NCBI GenBank assembly: GCA_945859605.1
Contig: OX243824.1
Coordinates: 31,941,869-32,005,868, forward strand
DNA: 64,000 nt
Direction: 5' to 3'
DNA from: Lumbricus rubellus
Taxonomy: Eukaryota; Annelida; Clitellata; Crassiclitellata; Lumbricidae
Shown here: one piece after another, positions 11,033-19,568 of the stretch
How the letters are laid out: each line of letters starts with the position of its first letter
Numbering within the stretch: the first letter of the stretch is position 1
Translations under genes and position numbers: made by a program
Notes under the pieces: generated by a model
The model's input: only the letters and a program-made list of their open reading frames with translations
Databases searched by the model: none
Told to the model about the DNA's origin: nothing

Positions 11033-11968
11033 TCACAATGTCACCAAGTCTTCGTTATTAATCCACGAGTTGAACGAGTCTGGGTAGCCCAACCACTTCA
11101 CGAGACACTTCTTCCCGCGTTTCCTAATCACTTTTTCGATTCTAAATATTTCTTGAGTTGTTTTCTGTAGCTCCTGCTCGTAAAAAGAGCCTTGTATTTC
11201 CTCACCAGCAGAATCAGTAATCTTGTAAGTTGGCGGATCCGTATATTGAACCTGGGATACTGTGAAAACCTCCTCCGTCCATCTCGGCAAGTAACCCTTC
11301 TCAAAAATATTCTTCTTCCTAGTTATTCTGACTTGATCGCTGATTGAAAACTTTGGTATAATAGGCTCTGAAATCTCATCGCCGTATAAATTCATAAATA
11401 CAGTCTTTTCGTTCACTTTCAAACTAGCCTTCGCGGGGGTCATTTTAATGGAGGAATGTCTCGTGTCATTATAACTACTAACCATTTCGTCTAATACATC
11501 GATATATCTTCTAGTTGAATTAGCCGTAAAGTACTTGAACATTTTATCTTTCATACTCCTATTCCATCTTTCTACGATACAAGATTTTCCCTCGTTCTCG
11601 GTAGAATACAGCTCGACTAAATTCTTTACGTTTTTGTTATAAAATTCTTTCCCTTTGTCTACCCAAACTTTCGATGGCTGTCGACCACCCCCGAGTATCT
11701 TCACGAACCCATCGGCTGTTGACTTCCCACTCTTGTCATGTAATGGAACGATCCATCCGTACTTGGAAAACACATCTATGACGGTCAATAGATATTTCAC
11801 ACCATCATTATCTCTAGCGAAGGCCTGCATATCGATTAGATCTGCCGCCCATATCTGGTCAATCCCGTCAACATAGACCCGCCTCGTCCTAAAATTTCTC
11901 ACTACTGGTTTGTGTAATTCATTCGCTAATTGATTAGTCCATTTCAGGTCCTGCTGTAATTCTAGGCT
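11033..11968 (-). CDS. INT: Polinton integrase with C-terminal chromodomain (frame entered by -1 shift)
   Basis: Retroviral-type (rve) integrase that would join element ends to host DNA with 6-bp staggering. Counting from the first GTG at 11902, the catalytic residues are Asp21 in WAADLID, Asp82 in WVDKGKEF and Glu111 in IVERWNR, a DDE triad with 28 residues between the second Asp and the Glu. A chromodomain occupies about residues 252-289 (FRIEKVIRKR...VKWLGY...SWI), suggesting chromatin targeting. The frame is open upstream through an N-terminal segment ending ELHKPV but contains no ATG before the catalytic core. It begins in a -1 frame relative to the upstream PLA2-like gene at a T3A7 run (minus strand; T7 at 11968-11974 on plus). 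Expression as a continuation of that gene, by frameshifting or from an allele with one more A, is the best reading. Confidence 0.93.
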   Translation of the reverse strand, partial: SLELQQDLKWTNQLANELHKPVVRNFRTRRVYVDGIDQIWAADLIDMQAFARDNDGVKYLLTVIDVFSKYGWIVPLHDKSGKSTADGFVKILGGGRQPSKVWVDKGKEFYNKNVKNLVELYSTENEGKSCIVERWNRSMKDKMFKYFTANSTRRYIDVLDEMVSSYNDTRHSSIKMTPAKASLKVNEKTVFMNLYGDEISEPIIPKFSISDQVRITRKKNIFEKGYLPRWTEEVFTVSQVQYTDPPTYKITDSAGEEIQGSFYEQELQKTTQEIFRIEKVIRKRGKKCLVKWLGYPDSFNSWINNEDLVTL

Positions 11969-12486
11969 TTTTTTAAACCTAGCCCGAGACTCGTTTTAGC
12001 GGACAAAATAGGTTTGACTATCGCCCTCTCTATTCGTTCCCGCACGCTTGGATTAGGTATATTATTCAGCTGGTTTATCATTGCTCTATCAGCGACATTC
12101 CTAGAAGCCGTATCAGTGTGTTGATTGTATGCCAGGTCGTGAATATATGCCGCGCTATCTACCCTGTTTATAGGTTTGCTCCAATCTTTGGGGGTTTCGT
12201 TGGGATTCAGACGCAAATCTAGTCTAGTACCGGGGCCAGTAAACTGATGGCCTGGCAAATGTAACTCGCCCGGAAATTTAGCCCAGGGTAATTTAATGTT
12301 GCTGGTGGCAGCGTTCAATGAACCTACTAGATCTCCGCCTTGCGCAATAGCAGACGCCTTCACGAATTGAGTTTTTGTTTTCCCGCATACGACGCAAACA
12401 CCTCTGAGCATCGATCTCCCATTATTAGCCACGGCGTTCTGCACATCTCTCGTCTCGGTCTGTTCTTTACATTTTACGCAATACAT
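11962..12486 (-). CDS. zinc-ribbon plus parvovirus-type phospholipase A2-like protein (N-terminal part of integrase fusion)
   Basis: 174 codons. An N-terminal CxxC pair (Cys3/Cys6 and Cys31/Cys34) forms a zinc ribbon resembling DUF5679. Residues ~75-130 carry the viral PLA2 hallmarks: a calcium-loop GPG at 84-86 and the catalytic dyad His116-Asp117 with Tyr120 (HDxxY). Such domains in parvovirus VP1 breach endosomal membranes; the same role during Polinton virion entry is inference. The frame ends at TAG (11964-11962) inside the A-run region, and the integrase is open in the -1 frame over the same bases. Related elements are known to me with these domains in one frame, so the stop may be due to one missing A. 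It is divergent from the ATPase gene across a 30-bp AT-only gap. Confidence 0.75.
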   Translation of the reverse strand: MYCVKCKEQTETRDVQNAVANNGRSMLRGVCVVCGKTKTQFVKASAIAQGGDLVGSLNAATSNIKLPWAKFPGELHLPGHQFTGPGTRLDLRLNPNETPKDWSKPINRVDSAAYIHDLAYNQHTDTASRNVADRAMINQLNNIPNPSVRERIERAIVKPILSAKTSLGLGLKKA

Positions 12487-12516
12487 TTCGTTTTTTAATA
12501 ATATATATTTTTTTAA
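12487..12516. promoter_or_regulatory. 30-bp divergent AT-rich promoter region (PLA2-like gene / ATPase)
   Basis: This gap consists almost wholly of A and T and separates the two start codons. Like the leaders of other genes in this element it ends in a (T)TAAATG context on the plus strand. Confidence 0.45.
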
Positions 12517-13305
12517 ATGGAGATTAGAGATATGAGTTGGGGCACAGCGCTCTCGAAAAGATTCAATAATCCGTTGTTACCAAAAAGCATACGTGGTTTG
12601 ATAGTTGGGAAATCGGCGTGTGGAAAAACAACGCTTCTTCTCAATCTTTTACTCAGGCCAGACTGGTTGGATTATAATAACTTGCAGGTATTCGGTACTT
12701 CTCTGTTTCAACCGGAATATCGCATTATTAAAAAAGCATACGAAGAAAAATTGCCGAAAGAAGCGATCGTTCGGCTGTTTGAGCACCGAGATGAAATCGT
12801 GGGCCTAAATGCGTCGCCAGACCTCGTTATGGAGGAAATGGCAAAAAATTCAGAAGCTAAATCCGATATAATTGCCAAGTTCTTTGAGAGCGCCGACGAT
12901 GTACCAGACCCAAGAGATTTGAGTGCTGAAAAGAAGAACCTGATGATATTCGATGATCTTCAATTGGAAAAACAAAACAAATGTGAAACGTATTATAATC
13001 GGGGGAGACATAGTAATGTAGATTGTTTTTACCTCGCCAAGAATTATTTCAAATTACCGCGCCAAACAATCAGAGAAAATGCAAACTTTATTTGCCTGTT
13101 CAAACAAGACCTGAAAAATTGTAATCATATTTACAACGATCACGTGAGTACAGACATGTCGAAAGATGAATTTAGAAAACTATGCAAAACAGTATGGGAG
13201 CAACCTCATGGATTCGTGGTTTTAGACCTGACTAGCGACAAGTACAATGGTAAATACCGATGCGGACTCGACGAATTTTATATAATCGAGGATCCGCCGT
13301 TGTAA
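12517..13305 (+). CDS. ATP: virion DNA-packaging ATPase (FtsK/HerA, A32-like)
   Basis: 262 codons, the usual Polinton length. The Walker A motif GKSACGKT is at residues 31-38. The Walker B stretch LMIFDDL lies near residue 147, followed by a conserved RGRHSNVDCFYLAKNYFKLPRQTIREN segment with a sensor-type Asn. This family powers loading of DNA into preformed capsids in Polintons, adintoviruses and large DNA viruses. The start ATG follows TTTTTTTAA directly. The minor-capsid gene begins 20 bp downstream, on the same strand. The frame is intact. Confidence 0.93.
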   Translation: MEIRDMSWGTALSKRFNNPLLPKSIRGLIVGKSACGKTTLLLNLLLRPDWLDYNNLQVFGTSLFQPEYRIIKKAYEEKLPKEAIVRLFEHRDEIVGLNASPDLVMEEMAKNSEAKSDIIAKFFESADDVPDPRDLSAEKKNLMIFDDLQLEKQNKCETYYNRGRHSNVDCFYLAKNYFKLPRQTIRENANFICLFKQDLKNCNHIYNDHVSTDMSKDEFRKLCKTVWEQPHGFVVLDLTSDKYNGKYRCGLDEFYIIEDPPL

Positions 13306-13325
13306 AATTGTATTGTATAGTAAAA

Positions 13326-14120
13326 ATGGAATCATCGCTTCTCAAACAGATATCAGAAAACACGGAAAAGACGGCCTGTAACACGGAACCAAAAACATCA
13401 TTTTCCATTTTTCTCAGCGAAAAGAGCACGCGAATCAGAACGAAGTTTAATCCACTACTCGAACTGGAGAAGAATAAGAAATATGAAATGGCCTTAGTTG
13501 CCCTCGAGACGTACTATTCTTTTCCGAATATCGACGCGACAAACAACGTCTTCAGGTATTCGCCAAATCGCGACACAGATTGGGTGCGCATTGAAGTTCC
13601 AGAGGGTTGCTATGAAATAACGGATATCAACGAATATATACAGAGAGTGATGAAGGGGAATGGGCATTATGACGGGGTAAATGGAGAGTACTGTATCTCA
13701 ATAGCACCAAACACCAATACGCTGAGGTCTGTGGTAAATATAGCAGCAGGCTATATGGTTGACTTTACGTCGGAGAATTCGATCGGAAAGGTTCTAGGGT
13801 TTGAAAAATGGATCTATTCGGCTGGATATAATGAATCGGAGGACTTGGTAAATATAATGAGTGTAAGCAGCCTAAGAGTGACCAGCGACATTATCGGGTC
13901 TTCGTACACTAACGGAACATCGGAAAACGTGATATATTCTTTTTTCCCAAACGTAGGCCCGGGTTACAAGATTATCGAAGTGCCACATAATTTGATATAT
14001 CTCCCGATTTTGCTATCTACAATTTCAACGATGGAAACGAGGCTCACAGACCAACACGGGAACCTACTAAATCTTCGAGGTGAAGAATTAGCGATTCGAT
14101 TTCACATCAGAGAAGTTTGA
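13326..14120 (+). CDS. minor capsid (penton-like single jelly-roll) protein candidate
   Basis: 264 residues from the ATG at 13326, chosen because it follows the AT-rich leader AGTAAAAATG; the frame is also open upstream. Visible features are a beta-rich protein with a region EMALVALETYYSFPNI, an EVPEGCYEITDINEYIQ segment and a C-terminal ETRLTDQHGNLLNLRGEELAIRFHIREV. Proteins of this size and pattern occupy this place in many invertebrate Polintons and are assigned to the minor capsid/penton group. I cannot see the fold itself, so the assignment rests on family recognition and position. The frame is intact. Confidence 0.65.
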   Translation: MESSLLKQISENTEKTACNTEPKTSFSIFLSEKSTRIRTKFNPLLELEKNKKYEMALVALETYYSFPNIDATNNVFRYSPNRDTDWVRIEVPEGCYEITDINEYIQRVMKGNGHYDGVNGEYCISIAPNTNTLRSVVNIAAGYMVDFTSENSIGKVLGFEKWIYSAGYNESEDLVNIMSVSSLRVTSDIIGSSYTNGTSENVIYSFFPNVGPGYKIIEVPHNLIYLPILLSTISTMETRLTDQHGNLLNLRGEELAIRFHIREV

Positions 14121-14644
14121 AAGTTTTTGTAATTTATTAATAAAATGAAACGTTACACGGGCGTAAAAGTTAATATTTCAGAAGCGCAACAAGACAAAAT
14201 TAAAAGATCACTTCAAGCGGGGAGCGGCGTGAGTATCAAACTATCGCACGATGATTTGAATGGCGAACACGTTTTGGCTCTCACCCAGGCGCAAATCAAT
14301 AAAATGGCAGCAGCCTACCAAAAAGGAACTGGCATGATTATTAAAATGAGTAAAACGCAATTGGAGAACAACAAGAAAGTCGAAGGTGGATTCATAGGCG
14401 CGATACTTCCGTTTCTAGCGACAGCGGGACGGTTCCTTCTGTCTAATGCACTGCCAAGTTTGGCGATGGGAGCACTAAGTGGTCTAGGCTCCGCGGCAAC
14501 TACTAAGATTGTAGACAAAATCAGCGGTTCGGGTGTAATGTATGTCAAGAAAGGTGACATAGCGTGCAAAATAAGACCGGCCGGATCTGGTTTGTACTTG
14601 TCCCCGTGGCAAAAAGGTAGCTCAATAACGGCATCCGGGCTGTA

Positions 14645-16779
14645 GGGTAAAGGGGGGTAGTTTCGGCATGGGGCTAATTTCGGCACCCCCCAGTAGTCGC
14701 GAAAATATCTTGCACTAAAATAGCTCTGTGGTGTGACGTCATACATCTCAACATTACAATCTTAGAAAAGTTTCAAGACGCTTTGTAAATCGCATTTTAA
14801 GCACTTTTGGTAAGTCATTTGAACTCATTTCTGTTTTAATGCATTTTCTTAATTGTATTTCAATTCAGAGAAAACGCTGCTGAAAATTTGTTATCGGTTG
14901 CATATGTACATGCTGTGATTTTTCTAGAAGTTTGATTATCATGGTGCAGCATGCTGAACGATAATACGATATATAGCTATAGATTATTTATTTTACCCAC
15001 TTACAGAGTGATGCCTACATATGAGGCAAATTTCGGCACCCAAATCTTGTCTAATTCCGGCAGTGCCGAAATTTTCCCAAGGAGGGTGCCGAAATTACCA
15101 TTCTGCCTTATTTAACTTGGCGACGGTTTGATTAGCTTGCTTAGTTTTGTTAGTATCCATTTTGCAATTAAAACACACGAGTGTTTATTCAGGAAACATG
15201 GAACAGGATCAGGGTCCTAGAACCGGACCAAGCTCGAAACGTGGACGATATTCTCTGTGGTCAAACGATGACATTAGGCTGGCAGTGAAGGCTGTGCTTG
15301 TCGACGGGCGCTCAAAAAAAGCTGTTGCGAAACAGTTTCGCATCCCGCGTCAAACTCTCCAAGGTTATGTTAAAAGAGCTATGGTGGACGGCGTTGTAAT
15401 GAAATGTTGTTCTGGTCGACCAACCACCCTAACTGATGAGCAAGAGAGAGAACTGTCGGGGGTCTTGGTGTCATTGTCCAACAAACTGTTTGGCTTGTCG
15501 CCAAAAGCTGTGAGAGAACTCGTACCGTATTTAGTTATTGCGATATCAACGGTATCGAACACAGGTTTAACACTAAAGAGAAAGCTGCTGGAAAGGATTT
15601 GGCTGTGGCTTCAATGTCGTCGATTGGTGTTGACAATTCTGCCATTGCAGAATCGTCGGTTAAAAGCATTTCTCGCGATGACACCATGTCCGCAAGTCAC
15701 CCCACTGACAAGACCAACTTTGGCGATATACTTGGCATGAATCAGAATGCAAACAAGTATCCGAGATGTGGGAGACTTAAACGTAAAGTATGTCATGCAG
15801 AAATCCTGACCAATTCACCATACAAGAGACAGCTGGAGATGGAGGATGCTGAAAAGAAGAAAATTAAACGCACGCCCAGAACACAAGTGCCGGTGAACAA
15901 AAGACAGAAGAAGAGTGATTCTGCTCCAAGTGCGAAGACGACTAGTTGTAACGTCGATACAACTCCTTGTCTCTACTGTGAAATACCGTACAACGAGTCG
16001 TCAGTTCCTTGGTGGCAGTGCTATCGATGTATGAAGTGGGCGTGCGACAGTTGTGCATGCATCGACAAGCAACAAAAAGTCTTCTACTGTGGTAGCTGCG
16101 ACTAGATTCATGATAATTAAGCTACGTTGACTTAGGCCTACCAGCGATTTGTTCAGTGTACTGTTTTGGTGTAGGCGCCTATGTCTAAGTACGGATTAAC
16201 TGTTTTCGTTAATGTTTTTGCTCGTTAGTAGCCTACTGTTGTCATCGTTAAATTTGGATACTTAATTCCATGAAAGAATTCTTTCAAATTGACGATAGCT
16301 TCATGAACTGGTCTGCAGAGGAGGCAACAACTGTTCATTTTCACTGTCATGGATGAGTTCTACATGATTTCTTTTTATTAAAAGCTATATTTAAAGGCAG
16401 TGCGTATTAAATTGTATGAGTGTAGGGCCTACAGCATAAATGACGAAATTAAAGTGAAGCTACAATTTCCAACTATCTGCTTCATTTACCTTGCTTAAAC
16501 ATATGGTAATCTTCTGTTTGGCTAATTTCGTCACCCGTGCCGGAATTACCCACATGCCTTGCCGAAATTACCCTCCCATATGGGTAATTTCGGCATCTGA
16601 ACGCCCTCACTTATCATGTTATAACACGAATTTGCGAGAGCCGATTCACAGTTTAAAGGCGCCATTTCGTAGCTTAGGGATTTAGCAAATTATAGGAACA
16701 TCAGTGGATCTTATAAACGTAATGACATCACAAATATTCGAAAAACTGCTTAAGGTGCCGAAATTACCCCACTTTACCC
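14645..16779 (+). mobile_element. pogo/Tigger-like DNA transposon, internally deleted (2135 bp)
   Basis: Inverted ends GGGTAAAGGGGGGTAGTTTC and the complement of GAAATTACCCCACTTTACCC, flanked by TA at 14643-14644 and 16780-16781, as for Tc1/mariner/pogo elements. The phrase TTTCGGCA with its complement recurs several times near both ends (about 14,665-15,090 and 16,530-16,760), a set of subterminal repeats. It carries one TAGGCCTA octamer (16,134), the only one inside the Polinton, marking it as host-type sequence. The transposase inside lacks its DDE core. Confidence 0.85.
15198..16105 (+). pseudogene. remnant pogo-type transposase: HTH ends kept, DDE domain missing
   Basis: From ATG 15198 the first ~115 codons encode a psq/CENP-B-type helix-turn-helix (SNDDIRLAVKAVLVDGRSKKAVAKQFRIPRQTL...). 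Around 15,555-15,560 the readable homology jumps frame. The second frame, to TAG at 16105, starts with HRFN...KEKAAGKD-like transposase text and goes on to a basic linker and a C-terminal zinc motif with pattern CLYC...WWQCYRC...WACDSC...CGSC (PHD-like). The ~200-residue catalytic DDE core expected between them is gone. It cannot transpose itself. Confidence 0.75.
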
Positions 16780-16894
16780 TACATGAAAACAGGGTCGGGC
16801 TATGCGAGGGGCGACGGACTTTTGTTGGGCCCCAACTCTCCGTTTCAAAACATTCCGATTCTCGGCATGATATTATAAATTATTCTATTAAAAA

Positions 16895-17293
16895 ATGTCG
16901 AGACCAATACACAAATTTGGAACTAAACCAACTAGACCGGTAGAGGTTAGAACGCAGCCCGTTTCAGTCTTTTGGAAGATTACGAGCGATGTTACTCGCA
17001 CCCCAGTAAGACAACTAGGAGGTCTGCGATGGGAGATTTTTGCGCAAAATGATATCACGATACAACCAAAGGCGGCAAATACGCTAAGGCTTGGACTAGG
17101 TGTAGAAATGGCCGCAGGACTTTGCCTCGTTTCCCTCAGACAGAGTATCAAAGAACGACGATGCAGCCTACTAGACGGAGTGATTTCAGAAGATGTGGTC
17201 GATGATATCATAGTTTCCATTCAAAACAACTCCGATTCGGCAGTAACTATAAATGAAGGAGATTCGCTATGTTACGTAAATTATCAACGGTAA
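16895..17293 (+). CDS. dUTPase-fold-like protein without recognisable catalytic motifs
   Basis: 132 codons. Residues ~42-130 follow the order of the trimeric dUTPase fold: a GGLRWEIFAQNDITIQPKAANTLRLGLGVEM segment like motif 1 and the following strand, then SLRQS where the family has the RSS/RSG motif 2, then DGVISEDVVDDI where it has GVIDxDYRGE motif 3, then INEGDSLCYV like the G-D-x-[IL]-x-Q motif 4. The catalytic Asp/Tyr context of motif 3 and the C-terminal P-loop motif 5 are absent. So the fold is plausible but enzyme activity is not. It follows the interrupted core gene by 16 bp and precedes the membrane-protein gene by 29 bp. A structural or regulatory role is possible. Confidence 0.55.
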   Translation: MSRPIHKFGTKPTRPVEVRTQPVSVFWKITSDVTRTPVRQLGGLRWEIFAQNDITIQPKAANTLRLGLGVEMAAGLCLVSLRQSIKERRCSLLDGVISEDVVDDIIVSIQNNSDSAVTINEGDSLCYVNYQR

Positions 17294-17322
17294 AAAAATA
17301 TATATTGCTAATAAATAAACGC

Positions 17323-18021
17323 ATGGAATTCGAAGGCATCAAACTCTATCCAAACCTAACAAATATAACACCCTCTGCGCCAGAAGGTGAAATACAAATA
17401 GCCGCAGGGTCCGCACAAACGTATCGACTTCAGAAGATTAGCGAAATCAAAAAGGAGATCGAGCAAGAACGAGACAAAAGAGCAACGTTGAGTAAAAAGT
17501 ACCATAGAAGTGTGAGCGTAATCGGCGCAGTAGACAACTTCCTCATGGTGGTCACGATGGGGCTCGGAATTTCGGGAATCGGTGTATTGTCCACCATAAT
17601 TGCAGCCCCTATCGCTATTGCTATGGAAGGGACGGCGCTAGGTGCGGGGCTATTGAGTATAATTGGCAGCCGAATCTGTAAAAAGCTCGCCCTGAAGGCG
17701 GAGAAGCACGAAAAGATCAAAACGCTAGCTGACGCGAAGCTCAACACGATCAGCGACCATATTTCAAAAGCACTCGTGGATGATCACATTTCAGATGAGG
17801 AATATTCTCTGATTCTAAGCGAGATTGAAAAATTCAATAGCATGAAAGAAGAAATTAAAAGTAAGTCGAAAGTTGCGATAGACGCGATGGACGAGGAAAC
17901 GAAACAATCACTCATCGATCGGGGAAGAGAAGAGGTCAGGCAGTCCTTTCAAAGCATGTTTGAGAAAAATACCGAATCTGTGAGAAAGACGACTAACGCG
18001 AACATGTATGAAATCATGTAG
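17323..18021 (+). CDS. Polinton membrane protein with coiled coils (uncharacterised)
   Basis: 232 residues from the ATG at 17323 (leader GCTAATAAATAAACGCATGG; the frame is open a little further upstream but overlaps the previous gene). Layout: ~30 residues, a basic coiled coil (~35-70), two adjacent hydrophobic segments (MVVTMGLGISGIGVLSTIIAAPIAIAM and TALGAGLLSIIGS, about residues 75-125), then a long charged helical tail with the phrase KLNTISDHISKALVDDHISDEEYSLILSEIEKF. This is a recurrent Polinton protein of unknown function. Virion membrane or entry-related action is conceivable but not shown. Confidence 0.7.
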   Translation: MEFEGIKLYPNLTNITPSAPEGEIQIAAGSAQTYRLQKISEIKKEIEQERDKRATLSKKYHRSVSVIGAVDNFLMVVTMGLGISGIGVLSTIIAAPIAIAMEGTALGAGLLSIIGSRICKKLALKAEKHEKIKTLADAKLNTISDHISKALVDDHISDEEYSLILSEIEKFNSMKEEIKSKSKVAIDAMDEETKQSLIDRGREEVRQSFQSMFEKNTESVRKTTNANMYEIM

Positions 18022-18069
18022 ACTTGTAGAGTTTTGTAGACGTATGTCGCTATGTCTGAAAATACGTCT

Positions 18070-18145
18070 AACTTGTGTTTTTACACATGTCGAAAAACAT
18101 GTAGAAAAACACGTCGAAAAACATGTGGAGAAACATTAATTTTTT
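18070..18145. repeat. short tandem repeat in a gene leader (ACATGTCGAAAA)
   Basis: About five imperfect 12-bp units (ACATGTCGAAAA, ACATGTAGAAAA, ACACGTCGAAAA, ...) lie between the membrane-protein and DUF8207-like genes, followed by TTTTTTTATTAAAAATG. Confidence 0.8.
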
Positions 18146-18153
18146 TATTAAAA

Positions 18154-19053
18154 ATGTCGTTTCTAAAGATAGATGACCCGGCGAAAAGAAATTTCATAGT
18201 CGAAGAGTTTCTGAAATCCAAGAAGAATATTCAACAAAACTTTTTATCGGAGAGATTGGGGGATTCGGGGCTGCAACAAGAACTAACCAAGCTGTACAAG
18301 CCTATCGTCGATTCGCAATCCGCAATTTCTAAAGAGCAGAATGTCCTACTATCCGCCATCAAAGAAAACTCGATAGCTACTACAAACGCGCTACAGACGC
18401 TACCCGCTTCGTTGAAGGTTCAATTTCCTCAGTATCCCTCGATAGAAGCGTATAGCGACGACCCAGCCGAGGATATTAGAACTTTAGAATTAGGAGATGT
18501 GGCAACCAAGTACCTTCATCAATACGCCTCCGATAGAAAAATCGTAGACACGACGTTCGGAATACGATCAAAAAATGGACAATTCTACATCGGCGACACT
18601 CCGATTTTTATTCAAGGAGACGATGTGACGGTTGGAAATAAGACGTATAGCGGAACACCGGGGCTTTGGGAGTTGTTGACGATGAAACAGCCGAACACGT
18701 CGATATACGATAATAATGATAGAGACGATTACGCCGAGATTCTACTCGCGACGGATGCTATCAGACAGCCAAAAAATCCTAACAAACCCAAAGCATCTGC
18801 GAGCGCCAAATATCGGGAAATTATCAAACCGATATGGGAAAAGAGGGTTCGTAATGCGGTGGGCAAAGGCGTCGGTGTAATCGTTATTTCCGAAGATCCA
18901 AACGTGTTAGCGAAACAGCTAGAACTACGATTTCAAAGCTTCAAAGCAGGCAATACCGGCGTGAGAAACGAGATCGTGGCGATGTGCGACGCGTTATTGA
19001 GGCAGGAAGTGCTGAGTAAAGATGCTTACAAAAATATAATGTCGGCATTATAA
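18154..19053 (+). CDS. DUF8207-like Polinton protein
   Basis: 299 residues from the ATG at 18154, chosen because it follows TTATTAAAA and because the upstream open part is only the short tandem repeat. The N-terminal third is helical and Gln/Lys-rich. The middle carries the DUF8207 signature, GIRSKNGQFYIGDTPIFI...YSGTPGLWELLTMKQP...YAEILLATDAI, followed by YREIIKPIWEKR. The C-terminal third has QLELRFQSFKAGNTGVRNEIVAMCDALLRQ. Such proteins are common in animal Polintons and of unknown role. The frame is intact. Confidence 0.75.
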   Translation: MSFLKIDDPAKRNFIVEEFLKSKKNIQQNFLSERLGDSGLQQELTKLYKPIVDSQSAISKEQNVLLSAIKENSIATTNALQTLPASLKVQFPQYPSIEAYSDDPAEDIRTLELGDVATKYLHQYASDRKIVDTTFGIRSKNGQFYIGDTPIFIQGDDVTVGNKTYSGTPGLWELLTMKQPNTSIYDNNDRDDYAEILLATDAIRQPKNPNKPKASASAKYREIIKPIWEKRVRNAVGKGVGVIVISEDPNVLAKQLELRFQSFKAGNTGVRNEIVAMCDALLRQEVLSKDAYKNIMSAL

Positions 19054-19065
19054 AATGCAGGAAAA

Positions 19066-19542
19066 ATGCAGGTCATTAATAGAAGGAGGTATAGGAAACA
19101 ATACGTAATCGGAGGATCTGGAATATTCGATACAATTTCGGGATTTTTCAAACGGCTAGTTACGTCGAACGCCGCCAAACAATTAGCAACGACCGCTCTC
19201 AACGCGAGTAAAGACGTGGCGAAAGAAATTGGGAAAAAGGCGATCGATGTTGGGAAAACAACCGCAATCGACGCTGGCAAACGATTAGTGGACAAAGCAG
19301 TGGCCAAACTGTTTACGACTCCTGCACCTACTCCTACTCCTACTCCTAAGAAAATTACGCAAGAAACTAGACAAATTTTAGATCGGCTGAGTAGCGTAGG
19401 TAGCGTTGGGCCGAGCCCGAATATCCCAAATATCCCAAATATCAATAATCTGATGATGGGGGACGGCCTGAAGAAGAACGGTGCCATATCGATACAAGAT
19501 TTAGTACGCTCGCTAAACGGCGCCGGAATGAAGGTCGCGTAA
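19066..19542 (+). CDS. small basic/amphipathic Polinton protein (virion component candidate)
   Basis: 158 residues. A basic start with RRRYRKQYVIGGSG leads into an amphipathic Ala/Lys-rich helix (residues ~20-85: AAKQLATTALNASKDVAKEIGKKAIDVGKTTAIDAGKR), a proline/threonine hinge (TPAPTPTPTP, ~93-102), and a Gly/Asn-rich tail. The double-Gly site near the N-terminus (VIGGSG) could be an adenain-type cleavage site. It resembles minor internal proteins such as adenovirus pVI in general plan only. It sits directly before the major capsid gene. Confidence 0.65.
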   Translation: MQVINRRRYRKQYVIGGSGIFDTISGFFKRLVTSNAAKQLATTALNASKDVAKEIGKKAIDVGKTTAIDAGKRLVDKAVAKLFTTPAPTPTPTPKKITQETRQILDRLSSVGSVGPSPNIPNIPNINNLMMGDGLKKNGAISIQDLVRSLNGAGMKVA

Positions 19543-19568
19543 AAAAATATTATCGCGTAGTAGTAAAA

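Larger units (their letters stand above)
14145..16878 (+). pseudogene. hydrophobic virion core-like protein (pX/pVI-like) split by a pogo-like insertion
   Basis: The first 166 codons (14145-14642) encode an N-terminal repeat-like part with two SIKLS/IIKMS motifs, then a glycine/alanine-rich hydrophobic stretch around residues 84-125, then a basic tail. Similar proteins are common in Polintons and resemble the membrane-active or core proteins of adenoviruses in style. At 14643 a 2135-bp transposon is inserted, so the target TA plus the first G of the element forms the TAG stop. After the element, at 16780-16878, the same frame resumes for about 32 codons (Gly/Leu/Pro-rich) to TAA. The gene was thus ~198 codons before insertion. 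The present product lacks this tail. Confidence 0.8.
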
